From: Lentisphaerota bacterium
GTDB taxonomy: Bacteria; Verrucomicrobiota; Lentisphaeria; Oligosphaerales; Oligosphaeraceae
DNA length: 13,176 bases
Reading direction: 5' to 3'
Assembly (NCBI GenBank): GCA_012800625.1
Contig: JAAZIY010000483.1
Span: 1 to 13,176 of the forward strand
Below, piece by piece: positions 1 through 7,060 of the stretch. The notes below the pieces were generated by a model. The model was not told where the DNA came from and ran no database searches. It saw nothing but the letters and a program-made list of their open reading frames with translations. The position numbers and the translations under genes are program-made. The first letter of the stretch is position 1, and each line of letters opens with the position of its first letter.

Positions 1-10
1 AAGGCATACT

Positions 11-50
11 AAGGGCTTATGCGACGCTTGCGGCGACGCATAAGCCGCTT
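11..50. repeat. Strong hairpin (imperfect inverted repeat) at the window edge
   Basis: The arms GGCTTATGCG (14-23) and CGCATAAGCC (37-46) are perfect 10-bp inverted repeats. Inside them, CGC/GCG can pair around a TTGCG loop after one A-A mismatch. Outside, AAG and CTT pair if G47 bulges. The first 15 bases (AAGGCATACTAAGGG) resemble the ACACTAAG repeat found elsewhere in the window, so the hairpin sits against a repeat copy. The sequence downstream is only moderately T-rich (GTTTTGGTTTG), so a terminator for a gene left of the window is possible but not shown. The remainder of 1-339 holds one longer repeat copy and no convincing gene. Confidence 0.6.
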
Positions 51-107
51 GCCCGTTTTGGTTTGTTGGGAAAATGGAGCCGGACAAAGCAGAAAAACTC
101 GATGAAA

Positions 108-207
108 TCGGATGAAAAACGCATTTTTGGGCAAAAATTTTAATTTTAGACGAAGACTACTTGGTGTGTCTTAGTGTAGCTTCGTGTGTCTTAGTGTCCA
201 AATTCCA
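108..207 (-). repeat. Dispersed ACAC(N)AAG repeat, long form, reverse orientation
   Basis: A head (GAAAAACGCATTTTTGGGC, then TAATTTTAGACGAAGAC at 141-157) is followed by degenerate 8-9 nt units reading TTGGTGTG, TTAGTGTA, TTCGTGTG and TTAGTGTC. It ends in GTCCAAATTCCAGCCAG. A second copy with the same head and ending lies at 6953-7054; the 17-nt core TAATTTTAGACGAAGAC is identical at 141-157 and 6985-7001. No reading frame crosses it. Function is unknown. Confidence 0.8.
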
Positions 208-339
208 GCCAGGCCACTATGCGGCGGCGAATTCCACACATTGGCGCAAATCTACATTATATTCTCAGGTGTCATCGTCGAGCGTGTTTTTAGCACTGTG
301 ATTAATATTTGACGAAACAGTTTTTGCGGAGAGAATATC

Positions 340-2019
340 ATGAATGCCGCTTGGCTAATGTTGATAAGCGCATTGTACTTTGCCGCCGCCTACGTATTCT
401 ACGGCAATTTTCTCAAAAAGGTCTTCGGCGTGGAGCCGCAGCGCGCCTGTCCCTCGCATGAGTTGGCCGACGGCGTGGACTATGTGGCCAGCCCGCCACC
501 GGTTCTTTTCGGCCATCATTTTGCCTCGATTGCCGGTGCCGGCCCCATAGTTGGCCCGGTTTTGGCCTCCCAGTTCGGCTGGTTGCCGGCTCTGCTTTGG
601 GTCTGCATTGGCTGTGTCTTTGTCGGCGCCATGCATGATTTCGCCGCCATGTTTCTGTCCATCCGCAACCAGGGTCGCTCCATAGCCTACGTGGTCGAGA
701 AGGAGCTTGGTTATGTAGGCAGGCAGTTGTTCCTGTTGTTTTGCTTTGCCATGCTGGTGCTGGTGGTGACCGTCTTTGCTATCCTGGTGGCGGATTCCTT
801 TCTGGCGGTGCCGGCGGTGGCCAGCTCCTCGCTGTTGTTCATCGTCATTGCCCCCATGTTTGGCGTGGCGGTGGGGCGCAAAATCCTCAGTCTGACTGAG
901 GCGACGCTGATCTTTGTGCCCATGCTTTTCCTCTGTGTCTGGGTGGGAACGCTGCTGCCCTTGGATTTAAGCAGATTTTGCAGCAGTGCCGGCACGGCCA
1001 GGATGCTTTGGCTCTTAATTCTGTTCTACTACTGCTACTGCGCCTCCGTTCTGCCGGTCTGGGTATTATTGCAGCCGCGCGACTATCTCAACTCGTTTTT
1101 GCTCTATGTCATGATTGCCGCCGGCCTGGCCGGGGTGTTTGTGGCCAGGCCAAGCATGGCTCTGCCGCCCATAGTGGCCGAATCACCACTGATACCCAGT
1201 GTTTTTCCGCTGTTGTTTGTCACTGTCGCCTGCGGGGCCTGCTCGGGCTTTCACGCCATGATAGCATCGGGAACCTCGGCAAAACAAATTGACAAGGAGT
1301 CGCACATATTGCCGATTTCCTATGGCGGCATGTTGATTGAGGGACTGCTAGCCGTGCTGGTGATCTGCAGCATTTCGCACTTTGGCCTGGATAATATGAA
1401 GGCCATGTTCGCCGCCAAGGAAGCTCCGCAACTGATTTTCGCCAATGGGCTGGGACAGCTTTGCGAGAGCATGCACATCCCCTTTGCCGTGGCCAGGAAC
1501 TTCGTGGCCCTGGCGATCTCGGCTTTTATCATGACCAGCCTGGACACCGCCACCAGGCTGGGACGCTTTATCTGGCAGGAAATGCTGCTGCCAGGGCAAA
1601 GCCAAGAGGGTAAAGCCGGACGACAAAAAAATATCGGCCCGCTGCGGAGTCTGCTCGGCAACCGCTGGTTTGCCACCCTGGGCATCATTGCCTTCTCGGC
1701 AGTCATGGCCTTCAGCGGCAGTGGCCAGCAGCTCTGGCCGGTATTCGGAGCCTCAAACCAGCTCCTGGCGGCACTGACACTGCTGGCAATCAGCCTGTAT
1801 CTCAACCGCACCAAGCGCCCCTTGCTCTTTGCCCTGCTGCCATTCATCTTTATGCTGCTGATTAGCATTTGGGCGTTGCTGGTGCTAATAGGCCAGCAAT
1901 GGGGAAAAAGCATGGCTCTGGTAACAGTCAGCTCAATACTGTTAATCCTAGCTTTGGTGCTTTGCGCCCTGGGGCTTAACAAGTTCATCAAACACATGGG
2001 AAAACAACCCGTAGAATGA
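340..2019 (+). CDS. cstA: CstA-family carbon starvation transporter
   Basis: A polytopic inner-membrane protein of the CstA family. Characterised relatives (E. coli CstA and BtsT) import pyruvate, and CstA has also been linked to peptide use under carbon starvation; the substrate here is inferred. Family hallmarks are the opening Trp-rich helix with YVFYGNFLKKVFG (18-30), DGVDYV (44-49), GHHFASIAGAGPIVGP (58-73), DFAAMFLSIRNQGRS (100-114), LQPRDYLNSF (244-253), CGACSGFHAMIASGTSAKQ (298-316), TSLDTATRLGR (399-409) and LWPVFGASNQLLA (465-477). At 559 residues it is shorter than the roughly 700-residue E. coli protein and resembles the compact form seen in many anaerobes. The start is supported by GGAGAG at 328-333, six bases before the ATG. 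It lies 224 bp upstream of rpoN in the same direction; with a hairpin and a candidate promoter in the gap, co-transcription is doubtful. Confidence 0.95.
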   Translation: MNAAWLMLISALYFAAAYVFYGNFLKKVFGVEPQRACPSHELADGVDYVASPPPVLFGHHFASIAGAGPIVGPVLASQFGWLPALLWVCIGCVFVGAMHDFAAMFLSIRNQGRSIAYVVEKELGYVGRQLFLLFCFAMLVLVVTVFAILVADSFLAVPAVASSSLLFIVIAPMFGVAVGRKILSLTEATLIFVPMLFLCVWVGTLLPLDLSRFCSSAGTARMLWLLILFYYCYCASVLPVWVLLQPRDYLNSFLLYVMIAAGLAGVFVARPSMALPPIVAESPLIPSVFPLLFVTVACGACSGFHAMIASGTSAKQIDKESHILPISYGGMLIEGLLAVLVICSISHFGLDNMKAMFAAKEAPQLIFANGLGQLCESMHIPFAVARNFVALAISAFIMTSLDTATRLGRFIWQEMLLPGQSQEGKAGRQKNIGPLRSLLGNRWFATLGIIAFSAVMAFSGSGQQLWPVFGASNQLLAALTLLAISLYLNRTKRPLLFALLPFIFMLLISIWALLVLIGQQWGKSMALVTVSSILLILALVLCALGLNKFIKHMGKQPVE

Positions 2020-2064
2020 CTCGGCGCTCTGGCCAACACGTAGCCAAGAAGCTATTGGACCATT

Positions 2065-2102
2065 AAAACACAAAAAAACTTGCTGTGCCATTGTGTATTT
2101 TT
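2065..2102 (+). terminator. Possible weak terminator after cstA
   Basis: The arms ACACAA (2068-2073) and TTGTGT (2091-2096) enclose a 17-nt loop and are followed by A then TTTTT (2098-2102). The stem is short and AT-rich, so this is only a candidate. It starts 46 bp after the cstA stop. Confidence 0.3.
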
Positions 2103-2118
2103 CCTGTCTTGCTGGCCT

Positions 2119-2148
2119 GGCAGTTTTTTGCCTGGACAAAAAACTGCC
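2119..2148. repeat. Perfect 12-bp inverted repeat between cstA and rpoN
   Basis: The arms GGCAGTTTTTTG (2119-2130) and CAAAAAACTGCC (2137-2148) are exact reverse complements around the 6-nt loop CCTGGA. No T-run follows on the + strand, so it is not a classical terminator in that direction. It could be a protein-binding palindrome, or an mRNA hairpin in a cstA-rpoN read-through transcript. It lies about 37 bp before the candidate rpoN -35 box. Confidence 0.6.
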
Positions 2149-2184
2149 TCTTGCAGGCTCAAAGCGCTGCGCACAGGCTTGAAT

Positions 2185-2212
2185 TTGTTTTTGTCCGATG
2201 ATATCTTATACT
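2185..2212 (+). promoter_or_regulatory. Candidate sigma-70-type promoter for rpoN
   Basis: TTGTTT (2185-2190) and TATACT (2207-2212) are separated by 16 bp. The -10 matches TATAAT at 5 of 6 positions and the -35 keeps only the TTG. Transcription would begin near 2219, giving a leader of about 25 nt before the rpoN ATG. Assigned by eye only. Confidence 0.35.
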
Positions 2213-2243
2213 ATTCTTCAACCTTCTATAAAAGCTATGAATC

Positions 2244-3719
2244 ATGCAGTTGCAACTAGGGCAAAATCTTCATGTCAGCCAGCGCCAGGAACAAGTCATG
2301 GCGCCGCAGCAGTTGCAGTCGCTGGAAATCCTGCAGGCCGGCAGTCTCGAACTCGAACAGAAGCTGCTGCAGGAAGTGCAGCAAAACCCGCTGCTGGAAC
2401 TGCTTAAACCCGCCAATGAGGTCCTGGAAAGCAGTCTGCGCGGCAATGATGAGCGAGACGAGGAGCAATACAAGGCCGACTTGGGAGCCAGCATTATCGA
2501 AAAAGACGAGAATCTGAGCGCCGCGCTGCTCGAAGACCAAAGCGCCAACAACCTGGACAACTTTAGCGGCGACCTGTATTTTTCCCGTCCGGACGCCGAG
2601 GCCGAAGAGCGCAGGCGCTACTTCTTTGACTCCATCAGCCGCGAGCCAGGCTTCTATGAGCAGCTCGAGGAACAGATACTCGACCAGACCGCTGAGCAGC
2701 CTGAACTGCGCGCTCTGAGTCTGCAATTGGCCGCCTATCTGGACGGCTCCGGCTACCTGACTTTAAGCGCGGAGGAGCTGGCGCATGAATGCGAGGTCCC
2801 GCTTGAGCAGGTGCAAGCCGGCATTGCCTTGCTGCAATCGCTGTATCCGCCCGGCCTGGCGGCGCGCGACCTGCGTGAATGCCTGCTCTTGCAATTGGCC
2901 TATCACAAGGAAAAAGGCAGCATAGCCTGGGATATTGTGGACCGGCACCTTGAAGACCTGGCGCGAAACCGCCTGCCGCAAATTGCCGAACAAGTAGATG
3001 CCGAACTCGATGAGGTGCAAGAAGCGCTGCAACGCATCAGAAAACTAGCGCCGCGACCCGCCAGCCTCTTTGACAACCGCATGGCGCCAAGCGTGGCGCC
3101 AGACCTGAATATAGAGAAAAACTCGCTGGGAGAATGGACGGTGCGACTCAATTACGAGGTCCTGCCCAGAGTAGTGGTGAACCAGGAGTATCTTGACGAG
3201 CTGAAGAAAAACCTGGGCAATAGACAAGACCAAAAATATCTGCGCGACAAGGAGAACTCGGCCAGACAGCTGCTTTGGGCTGTCGAGCAGCGCCAGAGTA
3301 CGCTGGGCAAGATAGGAGAGAGCCTGATCATGTTGCAGAGCGAGTTTCTCCAGCAGGGGCTGGCCAAGCTAAAACCCATGATCATGGCCGAGCTTGCCGC
3401 ATTGCTCGAACTGCACGAGACCACCATTAGCCGGGCCATAGCCAATAAGTATGTTCAAACCCCGCAGGGCTTGTTTCCGCTGAAGTTCTTCTTTAGCAGC
3501 GGATACAGCAAAAATGACGGCGAAGAACTCTCCAGCCGCGCCATTAAGCAGCGCATAGTAGAGCTGATTAACCAAGAAGACCCCTACAAGCCGCTTTCCG
3601 ACCAGAAAATAAGCGAGGCGCTCAAAAAACAAGGCCTGCAGATAGCCCGGCGCACCGTGGCAAAATACCGCGAAGAAGAGGGCATCCTGGCTACTAGCCT
3701 GCGGAAACTGCACCACTAA
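2244..3719 (+). CDS. rpoN: RNA polymerase sigma-54 factor RpoN
   Basis: The alternative sigma factor that directs RNA polymerase to -24/-12 promoters and needs an AAA+ activator to open them. All regions are present in 491 residues, a normal length. Region I is Gln/Leu-rich (residues 1-52, ending QNPLLELL). Region II is acidic (about 60-125). The core-binding part includes YLDGSGYL (165-172) and GLAARDLRECLLLQL (204-218). The DNA-binding helix-turn-helix area includes HETTISRAIANKY and GLFPLKFFFSSG (391-420). The RpoN box ARRTVAKYR (468-476) is intact near the C-terminus. An in-frame TGA at 2238-2240 forces the start at or after 2244, and the family N-terminus begins there; no clear Shine-Dalgarno sequence precedes it. 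The TAA lies inside CACTAAG, a unit of the dispersed repeat. The usual neighbours hpf and ptsN are absent, and no enhancer-binding protein is encoded in the window. Confidence 0.97.
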   Translation: MQLQLGQNLHVSQRQEQVMAPQQLQSLEILQAGSLELEQKLLQEVQQNPLLELLKPANEVLESSLRGNDERDEEQYKADLGASIIEKDENLSAALLEDQSANNLDNFSGDLYFSRPDAEAEERRRYFFDSISREPGFYEQLEEQILDQTAEQPELRALSLQLAAYLDGSGYLTLSAEELAHECEVPLEQVQAGIALLQSLYPPGLAARDLRECLLLQLAYHKEKGSIAWDIVDRHLEDLARNRLPQIAEQVDAELDEVQEALQRIRKLAPRPASLFDNRMAPSVAPDLNIEKNSLGEWTVRLNYEVLPRVVVNQEYLDELKKNLGNRQDQKYLRDKENSARQLLWAVEQRQSTLGKIGESLIMLQSEFLQQGLAKLKPMIMAELAALLELHETTISRAIANKYVQTPQGLFPLKFFFSSGYSKNDGEELSSRAIKQRIVELINQEDPYKPLSDQKISEALKKQGLQIARRTVAKYREEEGILATSLRKLHH

Positions 3720-3767
3720 GGCACACGAAGGGGGAGGACACTAAGGGGCACGAAGACACACCAAGCG
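3718..3767 (+). repeat. Dispersed ACAC(N)AAG repeat, forward copy abutting rpoN
   Basis: Tandem degenerate units CACGAAG, CACTAAG, CACGAAG and CACCAAG are separated by G-rich spacers. The first 39 nt (3718-3756) are identical to 13129-13167. The copy begins at the rpoN stop codon and fills most of the 65-bp gap between the convergent rpoN and ModA-like genes. No terminator hairpin was found in this gap. Confidence 0.85.
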
Positions 3768-3784
3768 GCTTGCCTCCTGCGTTG

Positions 3785-4591
3785 CTATATATCCGTTTCG
3801 GGATGCTTGACAAAGCCGTAGCTTTCAAGCAGAACGGCGCTTAGCTTCCCTTGCAAGAACTCCCGCAGGAAACGCATTTCGCGACTGCCCGCCTCCTGAG
3901 TCTCTGAGGCAAAATAGAGCTGCACCGGGTAGCTTTGCGGCAGAGGCAGGGTCTCGATCTCCGGCATATGAATATATTGCTTTGCTGAAGACTCCCAGAC
4001 CAGGGCCATGTCGGCGCTGCCCAGGGCGACCGACAAGGCCAGCGAGCCGGAGGCCTCGGCGTGAAAGGCCGCACGGTCATAGGTTTGCTGCCAGTCAAGC
4101 CCCTGAGCCTGCAAGGCCAGCTCGCTGACACGCCCCAAAAGACCGTCTTTGTTTTGCGGCATGGCCAGGCGATAATCACCCAGCAATAATTGAGTTGCCG
4201 CCAGCCCAGCAGGCGTTTTTTTGCTGTTTCGTATCAGTACCAGGCGGGTTTGAGCCAATTCGGTCAGCCAGACAAATGGCTGCTTCTCAGACTCGGCGTT
4301 TATCTTCAAGCCCAGAAAAAGTCCCTCGCCGGGCGGCAAATCGGGCCTCAGCGCAGTTTTTTGCTGGGTCAGCAAGACGATCTCCGCCCGGTAACGGCGT
4401 TGAAAGGCAGCCATTATGGCCAGGGCCAGGTCTTCCAGTTCTGGGTCGCAGGACAGCCACAGCTCGGCGGCGGCCTGGGTTTCGCCCAGGCTAGAGCTTT
4501 CATCCTGTCGGCTGAGATGCAGCACCAGGAGCAGCAAGAGCAGGCAGAGCAAGGGTATCAAATAATATTGGGTTTTTCCTCTACCCTTCAT
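3785..4591 (-). CDS. Membrane-anchored periplasmic-binding-protein-like protein (ModA-like fold)
   Basis: 268 residues. A hydrophobic stretch at 10-26 is a signal anchor or uncleaved signal peptide; a C16 inside it (LIPLLC) is a poor lipobox. The rest resembles a type 2 periplasmic-binding fold of the ModA kind. It opens with AELWLSCDPELEDLALAIMA (42-61), has RLAMPQNKD (141-149) and EASGSLALSVALGSADMALV (179-198), where ModA relatives place the second lobe, and ends with FLREFLQGKLSAVLLESYGF (241-260), the usual ModA-type C-terminal pattern. The ligand cannot be read from sequence, and molybdate is not implied. Its ATG overlaps the stop of the upstream ATPase gene by four bases (ATGA), indicating translational coupling, so it is probably a component of that ABC system. 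Resemblance is moderate. Confidence 0.72.
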   Translation of the reverse strand: MKGRGKTQYYLIPLLCLLLLLLVLHLSRQDESSSLGETQAAAELWLSCDPELEDLALAIMAAFQRRYRAEIVLLTQQKTALRPDLPPGEGLFLGLKINAESEKQPFVWLTELAQTRLVLIRNSKKTPAGLAATQLLLGDYRLAMPQNKDGLLGRVSELALQAQGLDWQQTYDRAAFHAEASGSLALSVALGSADMALVWESSAKQYIHMPEIETLPLPQSYPVQLYFASETQEAGSREMRFLREFLQGKLSAVLLESYGFVKHPETDI

Positions 4592-5265
4592 TTAACAAAG
4601 TGCCCTTTGTGCAGTCTTTTGCTCCGCGGGTTTTCCAGCTGTTTATTGTGGGTAACCAGGAGCACCGCGCCGCCTTGCTCGCTGAAGTCGCGCATGGCTT
4701 GCAGGACTATGGCGGCGTTATCCTCGTCCAGGTTGCCGGTAGGCTCGTCGGCGAGCAATAGGGCCGGCTGCATAAGCAAGGCTCTGGCCAGGGCGACTCT
4801 CTGACGCTCTCCGACACTGAGTTCGGCGACTGGATTGCCGCGGCGTTCGACCAGTCCGAAGCGCTCGATGAGCATTTCGGCTCTCTGGCGCTGCTCTGTA
4901 CTCGCCCCGCCAGGCAAAGTAGCCACCAGGATATTGTCGCTTATGTCCAGGAAGGGGATAAGGTGGAACTGTTGAAAGACGAAGCCAATATGCTTGGCGC
5001 GCCACTCGGCGCGCTCTTCGCTGCCTAGTTCGTATAGGTCGCTGCCCTGCATGATGACCTGGCCGCTGCTTGGGCGCATAAGAGCACCGGCACATAAGAG
5101 CAACGTGGACTTGCCGCTGCCGCTGGGGCCGGTGATCACTTGCATGTCGCCGCGGCGCAACTCGAGGTCTACCGCAGACAAGGCCTCTACCGGCGCACGT
5201 CCTGCCGGAGTATATGTCTTGCTCAGTGCACTGAGGCGCAAAATTGTTTCAGCGTTATTTGTCAT
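4588..5265 (-). CDS. ABC transporter ATP-binding protein, LolD/MacB type
   Basis: A cytoplasmic ATPase subunit of 225 residues from the preferred start. It has Walker A GPSGSGKST (46-54), Q-loop FVFQQFHLIPFLD (95-107), signature LSVGERQRVALARAL (149-163; LSVGE replaces the common LSGGE), Walker B LLADEP (170-175), D-loop GNLD (177-180) and switch histidine H206. Length and FQQFHLIP-type wording fit the LolD/MacB/FtsE group, which partners FtsX-like permeases. The frame can be extended to a GTG at 5319, but those residues come from a dispersed repeat. The ATG at 5265, with AGGTAG upstream, is chosen because family similarity starts there. It lies 86 bp after the permease gene and overlaps the ModA-like gene by 4 bp, so the three genes probably form one operon. 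Confidence 0.93.
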   Translation of the reverse strand: MTNNAETILRLSALSKTYTPAGRAPVEALSAVDLELRRGDMQVITGPSGSGKSTLLLCAGALMRPSSGQVIMQGSDLYELGSEERAEWRAKHIGFVFQQFHLIPFLDISDNILVATLPGGASTEQRQRAEMLIERFGLVERRGNPVAELSVGERQRVALARALLMQPALLLADEPTGNLDEDNAAIVLQAMRDFSEQGGAVLLVTHNKQLENPRSKRLHKGHFVK

Positions 5266-5313
5266 GGTTGGACTACCTGGTTTTAAGTTGGTTTTTAGGC
5301 CTGGCGTGGTTTT

Positions 5314-5337
5314 GGACACGAAAAGACACGAAGGGAT
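5314..5337 (+). repeat. Dispersed ACAC(N)AAG repeat, short copy
   Basis: Two units (GGACACGAA and AGACACGAAGG) preceded by TTTT, matching the TTTGGACACNAAG edge of the longer copies. It lies between the permease and ATPase genes and accounts for the spurious GTG extension of the ATPase frame. Confidence 0.65.
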
Positions 5338-5351
5338 ACTAGCGCTCTACT

Positions 5352-6662
5352 TTATGCATCCATAAGCATGACTGCCGGGTCTATGCGGCCAGCCTGTCTG
5401 GCTGGCAGCCAGGCAGCCAGGATACAGAGAGCCGGGGCGGCGATCAATGCGAGCAGCAGTTCTCGCCAGCGCAGCAGTTCGTACCATTGTTTCAGTGCGC
5501 TGTCAGGCTCGACCCCGACTAATGCCAGGCTGTGTCCGAGAAAGAAGCCCAGGGCGGCTCCCAGTATGCCTATCAGTACACTTTTCCACAAAAAGATCAT
5601 TAGCATATTATTTTCGCTCATTCCCAGGGCGCGCAGCACGCCCATTTCCTGTCTGCGCTCACGCACATTGTTCAGGAAGAGAAAGAAAATCCACAGTCCG
5701 GCGGCCAGCATGGCTGCTGGCGCGGCGAAGCCGGCAAAGCGTTTTTGCTGGCGGAAGAGTTTTTCGCGGTGCTCCTTCAATTCCCGCATGGCGGTCTGAT
5801 GTGCTTCGGCGGCTCTTTTTCTGGCCAGCAGCCTGGCCTTGACCATGCTGCTGAACTCCTCGATCTTTACGTCCGGCAACCATTTTTTGATGTCTTTGCT
5901 TACTTGTTGCAAGCTGTCGGCATGACAGATGCACTGCAGCGCCAGGATAATGCTGATTTGGCCTTCTTTGTGCAGTGCTTTTTGCATCCAGTCCAGGTGG
6001 CACCATACCGAGACATCCTGCCTGCTTCCTTCCGGCGGCAACACTTCGGCGAGGACGAATTCTTCTCCCAGCAGGCGCAGCCGCTGTCCCGCCTTCAGGT
6101 TCAGCTTTTCGGCCAGGCTGCTGCCTATCTTCAGCTGGCCGGGCGGAATGCCAGGCACTATGGGACTGAGATATGCCAGGCCGTCCTCGGTCAGATGGCG
6201 CTTGCGGTGCGGGGTGGGGATTTGTCCCGGCGTGCCGCATAAGATGATCTCGGCGCCGCCCTGCTCCGGCCAGTTGACTTTCTGCTGCAGCACCGGCAGG
6301 ATATGGTTTAGGCTTTTGATGTCGCCGGTGACCGCCAGTCTGCTGGCATAGTCCTGCGGCATGGTTTGCAGTGGCACGCCTTCGCGCTGCAAGCGCACCA
6401 GGTCCTCGTCAGGCGCCAGGATCATCAGGTTGTGCCCCAGATCACGCATAATAATGCGGTAGTCGTCTTCCAGTTTGAGCATTTCCCGCTTGGTGGCCTT
6501 TTCCCGCTCCAACAACAGCGTCTCGGTCTGCTTGCGCAGGGCGCGCAGCAAGGATGGCGCCGCCGACCAGACCGTCATGGCGAGGCTGATGGAAATAAGC
6601 CCGGCAACGAAGTTGAATTTTCGAAAGCTGATTTCCTTTCTCACATAAGTCAGCAAATTCAT
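5352..6662 (-). CDS. FtsX/MacB-type ABC permease
   Basis: 436 residues with the four-helix layout of type VII (mechanotransmission) permeases. TM1 is at 17-38, followed by a large extracytoplasmic domain, then TM2 at 309-331, TM3 at 356-385 and TM4 at 402-420. Between TM2 and TM3 sits the family motif RERRQEMGVLRALGMS (334-349). The C-terminus is PARQAGRIDPAVML (420-433), also typical. The extracytoplasmic domain ends in a charged helical, probably coiled-coil segment (about 272-308) leading into TM2. The start at 6662 is preceded by GGAG nine bases upstream. An upstream in-frame start at 6719 would add 19 residues that lie over a repeat-associated motif and before the Shine-Dalgarno, so it is rejected. 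Such permeases couple cytoplasmic ATP hydrolysis to work in the periplasm (lipoprotein release, efflux, cell-wall hydrolase control) rather than classical import. It is the first gene of the operon with the ATPase and the ModA-like protein. Confidence 0.9.
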   Translation of the reverse strand: MNLLTYVRKEISFRKFNFVAGLISISLAMTVWSAAPSLLRALRKQTETLLLEREKATKREMLKLEDDYRIIMRDLGHNLMILAPDEDLVRLQREGVPLQTMPQDYASRLAVTGDIKSLNHILPVLQQKVNWPEQGGAEIILCGTPGQIPTPHRKRHLTEDGLAYLSPIVPGIPPGQLKIGSSLAEKLNLKAGQRLRLLGEEFVLAEVLPPEGSRQDVSVWCHLDWMQKALHKEGQISIILALQCICHADSLQQVSKDIKKWLPDVKIEEFSSMVKARLLARKRAAEAHQTAMRELKEHREKLFRQQKRFAGFAAPAAMLAAGLWIFFLFLNNVRERRQEMGVLRALGMSENNMLMIFLWKSVLIGILGAALGFFLGHSLALVGVEPDSALKQWYELLRWRELLLALIAAPALCILAAWLPARQAGRIDPAVMLMDA

Positions 6663-6737
6663 GCTATAAGCTCCAGGTTTGAGTTGTATAGTCAGGTCGG
6701 TAAGGTAGACCGCGTCCAAAAAGGGAGGAACATAGTA

Positions 6738-6823
6738 GCGCCTCTACGAGGCGCCGGTTTTGATGGCTGCCTACACCCCAGGCTGAAGCCTGGGGTTAAG
6801 CATGGTTATGCGCCTACAGCGCA
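6738..6823. repeat. Cluster of three palindromes, REP-like
   Basis: Three inverted repeats lie in 86 bp. GCGCCTC-TAC-GAGGCGC spans 6738-6754. ACCCCAGGCT-GA-AGCCTGGGGT spans 6775-6796 (10-bp arms). TGCGC-CTACA-GCGCA spans 6809-6823. Closely spaced GC-rich palindromes outside genes are typical of REP-like elements. No RAYT transposase is in the window. The cluster lies upstream of the permease gene and may affect its leader or end a transcript coming from the pseudopilin gene. Confidence 0.7.
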
Positions 6824-6952
6824 AGTAGATACGCAATTTTGTAGTAAATTGTACTAAAGACAAAACGGCTAGTTTCTGCAGCACAACCCATCAGATAATT
6901 TTGATTTTGCCAGAAATATTAACCCAGGCTGGTTAACCACAAAAGCAAAATT

Positions 6953-7054
6953 CTCTTGAGAAACGCAGTTTTTGGCAGAACTTCTAATTTTAGACGAAGA
7001 CGACTTAGTGTACCTTCGTGTGCTTTAGTGTGTCTTCGTGTCCAAAATCCTGCC
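6953..7054 (-). repeat. Dispersed ACAC(N)AAG repeat, long form, second copy
   Basis: It shares with 108-207 the head GAAACGCAGTTTTTGGC, the exact 17-mer TAATTTTAGACGAAGAC (6985-7001), several TTAGTGT/TTCGTGT units and the ending GTCCAAAATCCTGCCAG. The unit order differs slightly, as expected if units are gained and lost. Together with the palindromes and the following motif it fills the gene-free stretch 6663-7118. Confidence 0.8.
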
Positions 7055-7060
7055 AGTCCA

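Noticed and set aside
1320..2039. A 239-codon open frame on the - strand opposite cstA
   Set aside because: The opposite frame encodes conserved CstA motifs throughout; the antisense product is Ser/Arg-rich with no family features.
2118..2132. A sigma-54 promoter (TGGCAG...TTGC) upstream of rpoN
   Set aside because: The GG and GC doublets are 9 bp apart rather than the required 10, and the -24 box lacks the second C; it is better explained as one arm of the 12-bp palindrome.
3785..4591. Calling the binding-protein-like gene modA
   Set aside because: Its partners are an FtsX-type permease and LolD-type ATPase, not ModB/ModC, and ligand residues cannot be assigned; only the fold resemblance is claimed.
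5266..5319. An 18-residue N-terminal extension of the ATPase from a GTG
   Set aside because: The extra codons are repeat-derived and precede the region where ATPase similarity begins.
6663..6719. A 19-residue N-terminal extension of the permease
   Set aside because: It overlaps the GTCCAAAAAG motif, and the GGAG ribosome binding site lies inside it, just before the ATG at 6662.
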